Source of the DNA: Papaver somniferum
Taxonomy: Eukaryota > Streptophyta > Magnoliopsida > Ranunculales > Papaveraceae
Direction: 5' to 3'
Length of the DNA stretch: 64,000 nucleotides
Assembly (NCBI RefSeq): GCF_003573695.1
Contig: NC_039361.1
Span: 86,446,149-86,510,148, forward strand
Both the position numbers and the translations under genes were made by a program. Positions 56,731-64,000 of this stretch are shown in pieces. Every line of letters starts with the position of its first letter. Within the stretch, counting starts at the first letter, position 1. The notes under the pieces are model-generated. The model did no database searches. It saw nothing but the letters and a program-made list of their open reading frames with translations, and was not told where the DNA came from.

Positions 56731-58347
56731 TATGTCTTCTTTTTGGTTTAGTTGGAAGAATAACTAGTGCTTTGAATAACAATGATTATGACAACACATA
56801 GTTATTATTGTTCATCTTCTTGTTCCTTTTTTAGGTTTATTTTGGTATTAAATTATAAAAACGTTGGAGGATGATATTTTTGCAGTATTAATCTTTATGA
56901 TTTGATATATTGCAATTTTGTATGGGATTGGTGTTTACGTCTGTGAACTATGTTTATCCCATACTTTGTCAAAAGTAAAGTCGTTCGTGGCCGGTATTCA
57001 CGTACTGGTAAAAGAATGAATGAACTTTTGACAAATACAAAAGTTAAGCCTATATTGTCAATTATCTTGATGGAAGATAGGTTAAAATATTTTGCTTTCA
57101 AGGATTATGTCTATTAATATCGTTATGCAAATAATGATGGGAAAATAGAATGAATCCTTGTGTATTTCGCAGTATTGATCATCCCTGATCCATAAAATAC
57201 TGTGAGGCTCCGTAATGTATCTTATGTTGAGCATTATACAATCAAGTTTATTTTCTTAGCTTAGTTGTTGTTCCGTGAGATATGCTATGTCGAGCATATT
57301 GAACTAAATTAATCATCTTGTTTGGTTGTTTATTGCTCCGTAAGTTTTCTTATGTCGAGCAAAACAAATGACAATTAAATTGATCACTTTAGTGATTATT
57401 TTGGTTGTGTATTTCAATTAGATTAATTATGGGTTCTCTTGTAATTAATCTAGTTGAGTTTTTTCGTGTCTCCATAAGTTCTCTTATGTTGAGCACAATC
57501 AATTGAATTGATCACCTCTTGTGTTTAATTTGATTGTGTATCCTGATTAAATTAATCATGGGTTTACTTGTGATTAATTTGATTGAGTTTTTGGATATAG
57601 AAAATCATTCTTATGGTTTTTGGTGTCCAATAAAAATCCTTCTTTTCTTTTGAAATTAAGGTCGCTCTTGTTGTTCTTTCGGGAATGACATCAAATGGGG
57701 GAGAGTTATTTTGAACTTGTGCTTAATGGTCATATCTTGAGGTGTGTGCGGCTGTGGAATTTTAGAGGGGTTATCTTGTATCTTTAAACTCCTTGATGAA
57801 TGCATTTAGCTTCGCTTTATGATTGCATCCAAATTAGTTGGTATGTATTTTTGCTTTTGTCATGAAATGTCTCTCTCGGAAATTTAATTATGATCCCGTT
57901 CTTGTACCTTTGCCAATTTTATTGACAAAAAGGGGGAGAATTAATATGTAGTTCACACTACAAATACATAGGGTTTTCGGATCATTGTGTAAGGGGGAGT
58001 GGTTTCCATGTGAGATGGAGTATTGACTAAGGGGGAGTGATACATATCACCATAGTATTATTGTTGAAGTTGCGATACAATTGAACTTTGACACTGTGTA
58101 ATAATACTATGACACTGTATAACAATGATCGAGAACTATGTTTTCTCATTGTTATAGTTACGGATCTTCAACAGCGGTGATGCTAAACTTACAACCTTTG
58201 GGATCATTGGAGTACTTGGAAGTGACGAAGATTTCGAGGAATGTTGAAGATTAGACATGTGGAATAGGAGCTACTAAAGTTTCTTTATCTTTTTTGTATT
58301 CCATATGTATTGATAATTTTTTCACTAAAATTGTCAAAGGTGGAGAT
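56731..58347 (+). other. 3' untranslated internal region of A3
   Basis: 1.6 kb, clearly homologous to that of A2. It holds the four-copy CTCCG repeat array (57208-57600), polypurine motifs at 57927-57937, 57991-57999 and 58029-58037, and the altered terminal tract AAAGGTGGAGA before the LTR. No gene. Confidence 0.6.
57208..57600 (+). repeat. Imperfect tandem repeat array in A3 3' region
   Basis: Copies start at about 57208, 57272, 57336 and 57470, the same number and spacing as in A2 (32060-32445). Confidence 0.62.
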
Positions 58348-60770
58348 TGTTAGAGCATTGCTCGGTCGAACTCGCATGCGATACTATCTCAAGCATGTTT
58401 TTCAATGTTAGTGATCAAAACTATAAGTCTTGATTTCTAGTCTATTATAGCTAAGTCTCGGACTAGGATCGAAAGTGTAGTTGAGCTCAAGGACTTCATG
58501 GCAATTCATCATACAAGTAGAAGAACTACTCAAGGAACCGGTGGAACTTCTCGACAAAAAGGTATGTGAAGACTTGAAATTATCTACCACTCAAAAGTCT
58601 ATCTACTCTATCTCCTACTCTTTGAGACAAGAAGCCGTATGCTATATATATAGACTTGGATTATACACATTTGGTATTTTGATCCGACTATACCTCGCCT
58701 ATCAATATCTCGAAATATGTGTTGGTAAGCTTTTCGATTCAATCAAGTTTATCTTTACCATGTGACGAAAGTCGTGATATGTTTCAATCATCTTGAAAAT
58801 TTCTTTGACGAGAAATGGTGTAACAACTATATAACGTCCTCTAAGAATATTTCAATGATTGAAATGAGAGTTTAGATTACATAACCAATGGTGGACATAA
58901 TCATTGTTGTGGAAACACATTTATGTATAAGTCCTATTCCATGAACCAAAGTTTGTTAACTTTGTTGATCAAGAGAACCGGAAGAACGACGTGAGCCAAG
59001 TCCGCAATCCGCGAACTGCCGAAGTTCTCAAACCCGAGATTTTATGCTGGAGCTGACAAACTACTTGCGTGAAGCTAAGTCCGCGAACTCAGTCCGCGAA
59101 CCCAGTCCGCGAACCCAATCCGCAAACTGGCGAAGTTCTCATACCCGAGAATTTCTGCTGGAGTTTGTAAACTCTGCCCGGTAATTTAAGTCCGCGAACC
59201 TAGTCTGCGAACTTGAGAAGGTTATATATCTGAAGATGATTTCTGAACTTAAACTTAAAAAAACTAAGGAATGCAGTTTGCAAACCGTGGCTATAATAGT
59301 TCATGAACCGATTCAAGTGAATCAAATCATCTTTGCTTCAATTGTGTCTTGTGTAGTACATAAGATTTCCTTGTAATTGAATAACTCTCTAACTAGGTCA
59401 TTTGAAGTCATTTGAACTAGTTATGGTGAAGAAGAACATGGTTGATATGAAATGATCACATGGCTAACCTTTTGGTTAACTATTGTTGAACCAACAAGTG
59501 CAAATGTTTGGGTACGGTTAACAAACCTAGAAACGTGCATTGTCAAGTGTGTCTAACAAGATAAGTTTTTGATCCAACGGTTGAGAAATATTAGCTTGAA
59601 TCTAAATCAGATTTTCATCTAACGGTGGATATTGATTGCTTTATTACCAAGGTAACTTAATTGCAAACCCTAATCTGAAAGACTATATAAAAGAGACATC
59701 TAGTATTGTGCAAAACTAATCCCCACACCTTACGTGTGATACTAGTTTGCGCGCTAGAGTCGATTCTCCTTTAACCTTTGGTTTTCTTCTTCTAAAACCA
59801 GGTTAACGACTTAAACACTTCATTGAGATTGTGAAGCCAGACCGATACTACTTTTATCGTAGTTGTGTAATCTGATCTTGCATCTTCTATCGTACGAGTG
59901 CAATCAGATTGATATCTCCGATAGGTAAGATATAAAAAGTAATCACAAACATCTTTGTCTCATTGTTTGTGATTCCGCAACATCTTGTTTCGCTACCATA
60001 CGATTAAGATTGTTGTGAGGTGATTGATAACTCTGGGATGTTCTTCGGAAAATATAAGATCGAATTATCAATTGAATCATGTTCACCTTGATTTTTATCA
60101 AAAGACGGAACAAAAACTTTAGGGTTTATCTGTGGGAGACAGATTGATCCTTTGATAGACTTGTCTGTGCGAGACAGATTTGTTTATTGTCAAAGCCTGC
60201 GATTTTGGGTCGTAGCAACTCTTAGTTGTGGGTGAGATCATCCAAGGGAATCAAGTGCGCAATATCCTGCTGGGATCAGAGGTGTAGGGAGTACAACTAT
60301 ACCTTGGATCGGTTGGATACTGATTGGGGGTTCAACTACAGTCTAGTCCGAAGGTAGCTTGGAGTAGGCTAGTGTCTGTAGCGTCTTAATACAGTGTGTC
60401 TGTGTTAACAAAATTTCTGGTGTCTGTGTTATTTCAATTTTCGCATTATATTGTTTTATCTTTATAATTGAAATAATACAGGTTGTGCGTTAGATCATCA
60501 ATTAGATAATCCAACCTTTGGTTGTTGATTGTTTATTGTCATTGATTGATCTTTGGATATTGGTCTTTGGTACCATCCAAGTTATTCCTTGCATTTGATT
60601 AGAACTCGCAGTTCCTGCTTAAGTAAATCAAATCAAGAGAGAGATACAAACTCATTGATATACTTTTAATTGATTGAGTCCTGTTGATTCTCTTAAAATT
60701 ATATTCGAGTTTGTCCATACAGATTGCTAAGAGAAATATTGGGTGGTGTTGTTAGACCCCCGCTTTTTCA
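58348..60770 (+). repeat. Right LTR of A3
   Basis: 2,423 bp, TGTTAGAGCA to TTTTTCA. TATA box CTATATAAAA at 59683-59692. Four tandem AGTCCGCGAAC-type units lie at 59075-59127, where the left LTR has one. About 50 bp, including the conserved CTGCATTTGCGG block, is deleted near 60397-60403. Confidence 0.9.
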
Positions 60771-60843
60771 GTAATAAATTCTTGTAATTTGTTTATCCAT
60801 ATGATGTAAGAGTTTTGTCACTAAAATTAACAAAGGGGGAGAC

Positions 60844-62241
60844 TGTTAGAGAATAGCTCGGTTGAACCCACGAAGCGTTGGTATGTCAAGTTTGGTTGTC
60901 ATATTTTAGTGAATCAAAACTCATTTAAAGAGTCGCTTGATTATTTACTAGAGTCAACTTCGTATAAGTTAGCTTGAAAGTATTAGGATATGATACATTA
61001 CAAGTACTACGTGAAGACTTGAAGTATGTGAAAAAGTAAGGAGATACAACGACGACATCATCCTTCCACTTGAGGTTAATAATATTTGACTTCAACTATT
61101 TCATTCCCTAACATATCTTTCAAGTCGTGCATATTGAAAACATAACTGCCAATCTATGAATGATTATACTCTAGTTAGACATAGTATTAAGGAATACAAT
61201 ACGAAGTATAACGCTTATCTTTTGAACTTCGTATATAAGACATCGACAGAATCGTATAAATGCTACTGTGATTATGTATGTGTATGAGGTGAAGATTTCG
61301 TCTTAGGAAACAATGTTTTTACATTAGTTTAAAGGAAGTACAATTCATAAACTTGTTTTAGGAATCGAAAGGGAAATTGCTAGGCTTATTGGTATTGTTA
61401 TTCATTGCAAATATTTTGAAATTACCAATATGTGTATTTAGTATAAACTCTCATGACTTGCTTATGTTCTTGGTAAAACTATTCACAAGGCCTGACTTTT
61501 GTATTGGTATGACTTTTATTAGTGAAGTCGATCTTAAGTAATCACCTGAGATGGTATGGTCGATTTGTTGTAATTGGTATGACCAACTCTAGGCCAAGGG
61601 GAACCCATCTGAGTAAGAGGTTATTGGGTTAAACGGAAGAGCCTTTTGTCGAACTCATATCACTTGGTTGAAAAGAGTTGTTACCTAACAAATTTGTTGT
61701 TCCTTTACTGTTTGGAATACGAACCAAAGTAATTGTTCCAAGTGCGTGACTTATTGTAAGTTGGAGGCGCAGGGATACAGACGGAACTAGGTGAACTATA
61801 GGTTTAGTTGCTTGGTCTCAACTATACGAAGTTGGTTTGATTTTTTATAGCGGCTTAATCCTGAAGAGTATTCAATTCTGGACAAGGTCCCGGGGTTTTT
61901 CTGCATTTGCAGGTTCTCGTTAACAAAATCTTGTTGTTCATTTACTTTTATTTTCCGTAATTATAATTGTTGTTATTATAATTTAAAGTGAATCACACAA
62001 ACATTAATTCCTATTTACTTGATAGCGATCCTATTGTGTTTGGTTAAGTCCGAACCTTTCATCAAGTAAACATACTTCGTTGTTGTATTATCTTGATCTC
62101 GTATCCATAGACAATCACACGAAGAGTGAACCGATTAGTTGTATTGTCTTGACTTGGTCCATAGACAATCATTTTCGGAGAAAGGACTTATACGTGTAAA
62201 AGTTTTAGATTGAGGTATATTTTGGTACCCTCGTCTTTTCA
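60844..62241 (+). repeat. Right LTR of element B (internally deleted)
   Basis: 1,398 bp. Matches the left LTR at both ends but jumps from GTAAGAGG (61613-61620) straight to TTATTGGG, which in the left LTR are separated by 1,392 bp of B sequence (46434-47825). The lost part includes the TATA box. An extra stretch of about 40 bp near 60920-60955 is absent from the left LTR. Confidence 0.85.
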
Positions 62242-62396
62242 CACATCCTCTTCCGAAGTTGCCTCGACCTCCCTTTCAGAAGCTGAACCAGCATTCCTTT
62301 CGAGAACTGCTCCAACATCCTTTTTAGAAACTGCTTCAGCGGCCTTTTGAAGATATTCTTTGGGATCGGGCTCATCCACATCATAATCAAGGATTA
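62242..62396 (+). other. Last segment of element D before LTR C
   Basis: Resumes the sequence interrupted at 40713 after the CACAT duplication. One frame reads SSSEVASTSLSEAEPAFLSR, a low-complexity S/A/E stretch. Together with the repeated GCTTCAACATC words left of B it may be the tail of a D ORF. No family assigned. Confidence 0.4.
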
Positions 62397-63954
62397 TGAT
62401 AAGTGCATAATTCATATGATTTTAGTGTCAATTCCATACTTGTTTTAGCTATTATTCTTGCATATTTTCGTATTATTACTCTTGTTTTCTCTTATTTGCC
62501 TCTATTAGGTGAATTATCCAAAAAGGAGCTACAAAGTGCTGAAAATAGATAAAAAGATAAGTATTCCAAGTATCCAAGTACCCAAGTCCAAGATAAGGGG
62601 AAGAATTGCGATGAAAAGGAGCAAAACGCTCAAAATAAAGAGAAGGGCCAAACACAGATCTTAACTCATTCAAATTAAGGATTTCTCATCACCATCTTGA
62701 ATATAATTTATATATAAAAATAATTCAAAAAGAATGAGGTTATTCCGAGTTCGGACGAAGAAGTTGTGACTAAAACAAGCTTTTTATCGAATACCGAAGA
62801 CAATAAAGTATGCAAACGGGTACGCATACCTTAGTTCCAAAATTTTCTGCTGGAATTAGATGTACGCATACTTAACAAGTATAAAAACGGGTATGCATAC
62901 TTGTGAAGGCCTAAGGTCACGTTTGTGGTCGTTATTTCGTATTTTCAGGTCGGGTTCTTGAACCGAACAAAATACGTGAAGGCCAAGCAATGTAAACCTA
63001 TAAAAGGAGGTATTAGGTCATGAATGAAACATCATCAAGGGATCAAGAAATTGTAAGTCTTGGAGAGGATAAATATCACGCGGATCAAAATCTAGGGTTT
63101 CAGAGCGATTCTCAATCGTAACGTTATCTCTTTACTTTTCTCATATGTATATCATGGATGTTTCTACATCCATGAGTAGATAAATACTTGTTGATTGAGG
63201 ATGAATTTTAAGTTGTAAACAAGATTTGAGTTATTATATTAATATACTTTGAAGTTCTTCATATGATTATCGTTTGTTTATACTATAATGAATATTTATG
63301 ATTGATTGATAGATTGTTTAGGTGTCCAACTAAATTGATTTGTTGATTCAATCTATTGCTAGTATTGAGTTAGGAGATAAGTAATCGTCGAATAACTTAT
63401 ACATAAGTAGAGAACACAAAACCTTGCAGAGGAATTATGTGGAGCGATTGTGCGTAGAAACAACACTAAAAAGAGGACCTTGATCTAAGAGTGTAACTAG
63501 TAGGATCAACCTATAAATTCACAAAAGATAAAGCATTCGACTAAATTACACCTTGAGTGATCTACTACTAGGTGGTTTAGGTGAATAGAATCTGGTAGGA
63601 GAGAACTTTTGTATCCAGTGATATATGGAATTTAGGGGATAACACTGATCTAGCTGTTATCCCACAGTTGGTGATAATCTGTGATTAACGAAGAGTAGGC
63701 AATTATAATAACTCATTGACGGTTTATTAACGGAGAAGTATTCCTCGATCATATCTCTCTTTATTGATTACAATTCAACTTTATTTGCTTTGATTATTTA
63801 TTTTGTTTAAAATCTAAAACAAAACCTCCCTTTGTGACATTTTGACAACTAAAACTCACTGCTCTTCGTGGGAACGATCCTTACTTCCATTATATTACCA
63901 GTTAATCGTGTGGAAATAAGATTATTAATTTGATTGCACTTACGACAACCATCA
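62397..63954 (+). repeat. Athila/Tat-like gypsy LTR (C)
   Basis: Starts TGATAAGTGCATAATTC and ends ACAACCATCA just before a tRNA-Asp-type primer site. TATA box CTATAAAAGG at 62998-63007, then a leader with ATCTAGGGTTTCAG and ACATCCATGAGTAGATAAAT. Near the end it has CTTCGTGGGAACGATCCTTA, the hallmark phrase of these LTRs. It contains GTACGCATAC-type repeats around TTCTGCTGGA (62815-62910). It is a left LTR; the element continues past the window. Confidence 0.78.
62998..63007 (+). promoter_or_regulatory. TATA box of LTR C
   Basis: CTATAAAAGG, about 600 bp into the LTR, followed by a leader containing AGGGTTTC. Confidence 0.55.
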
Positions 63955-63959
63955 AATTT

Positions 63960-63975
63960 TGGTGCCGCTGCCGGG
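63960..63975 (+). other. Primer binding site (tRNA-Asp type) of element C
   Basis: TGGTGCCGCTGCCGGGGA resembles TGGCGCCGTTGCCGGGGA, complementary to plant tRNA-Asp and used by Athila/Tat gypsy elements. It is five bases after the LTR end. The last 25 bases of the window are the start of this element's internal region. Confidence 0.8.
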
Positions 63976-64000
63976 GAGCAGTTGGTAGCTTTAGTTGTTA

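Larger units (their letters stand above)
52218..60770 (+). mobile_element. Family A element A3, non-autonomous LTR retrotransposon
   Basis: 8,553 bp: left LTR 52218-54657, internal 54658-58347, right LTR 58348-60770. A perfect 5-bp target duplication GTAAT flanks it (52213-52217 and 60771-60775). It sits in the 3' region of element B. It has a gag with zinc knuckle and the tail of the second ORF, and no pol. Confidence 0.93.
40714..62241 (+). mobile_element. Element B, long-LTR copia-like, containing a LINE and element A3
   Basis: Bounded by TGTTAGAGCATAGCTCGG on the left and TCTTTTCA on the right, with CACAT at both flanks (40709-40713 and 62242-62246), a perfect 5-bp target duplication. 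LTRs are related to family A at the ends and in the conserved CTGCATTTGCGG block but differ elsewhere. Its own sequence is left LTR (40714-48446, split by a LINE), internal 48447-52217 and 60771-60843 (split by A3), and right LTR 60844-62241. It has a gag-position ORF and a second ORF, and no pol. Confidence 0.9.

Noticed and set aside
27266..58590. A 60-residue minus-strand ORF recurring in five family A LTRs (27266, 33270, 37593, 52278, 58408)
   Set aside because: It recurs because the LTRs are homologous. It is low-complexity (serine-rich), broken in the tandem LTRs, and lies across the LTR start, so nucleotide similarity explains it.

Overview
The window looks like plant nuclear heterochromatin. 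It is AT-rich, has no bacterial gene organisation, and almost every recognisable feature is a retrotransposon or a decayed remnant of one. I found no intact single-copy host gene, tRNA or rRNA. The species cannot be read from the sequence. A dicot is likely, and a poppy-like member of the Ranunculales is only an impression.

Region 1 (1-14187) is a head-to-tail array of a long-LTR Ty1-copia-like element, called family A here: end of internal / LTR / internal / LTR / internal / LTR. The repeat period is about 5,735 bp. The elements look SIRE/Maximus-like: LTRs of about 2.35 kb starting TGTTAGAGCA and ending TTTTTCA, an initiator-methionine tRNA primer site (TGGTATCAGAG), and a cluster of AAGGGGGAG polypurine motifs. 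They carry a decayed gag and a short 3' ORF but no visible protease, integrase, reverse transcriptase or RNase H, so they would be non-autonomous.

Region 2 (14188-23860) holds old debris: a minus-strand LTR with its primer site, a plus-strand gypsy-like LTR remnant, two MITE-like elements with GGCGGAGC ends, pieces of copia LTRs, a broken transposon-like ORF, a reversed piece of a family A-like LTR, and a TA microsatellite.

Region 3 (about 24000-62396) is a nested stack inside a gypsy element, D. D has an LTR ending at 26033, a PBS, gag, a protease-like segment and an integrase C-terminus-like segment, but no RT. D was hit by family A element A2 (27206-35548), by a solo family A LTR (37533-39998), and by the related element B (40714-62241, target duplication CACAT). 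B in turn contains a 5'-truncated L1-type LINE in its left LTR (41455-46425, minus strand, 12-bp target duplication) and a complete family A element A3 in its internal region (52218-60770, target duplication GTAAT).

Region 4 (62397-64000) is an Athila/Tat-like gypsy LTR followed by a tRNA-Asp-type primer site and the first bases of its internal region.

The most notable pattern is the set of long-LTR elements A1 (tandem), A2, A3 and B. All lack pol, but all keep the LTR control signals, the multiple polypurine motifs and part of a second ORF. In A2 and B that ORF resembles the 'putative plant transposon protein' domain. Cis signals are better preserved than reading frames, as expected for elements moved by enzymes supplied elsewhere.
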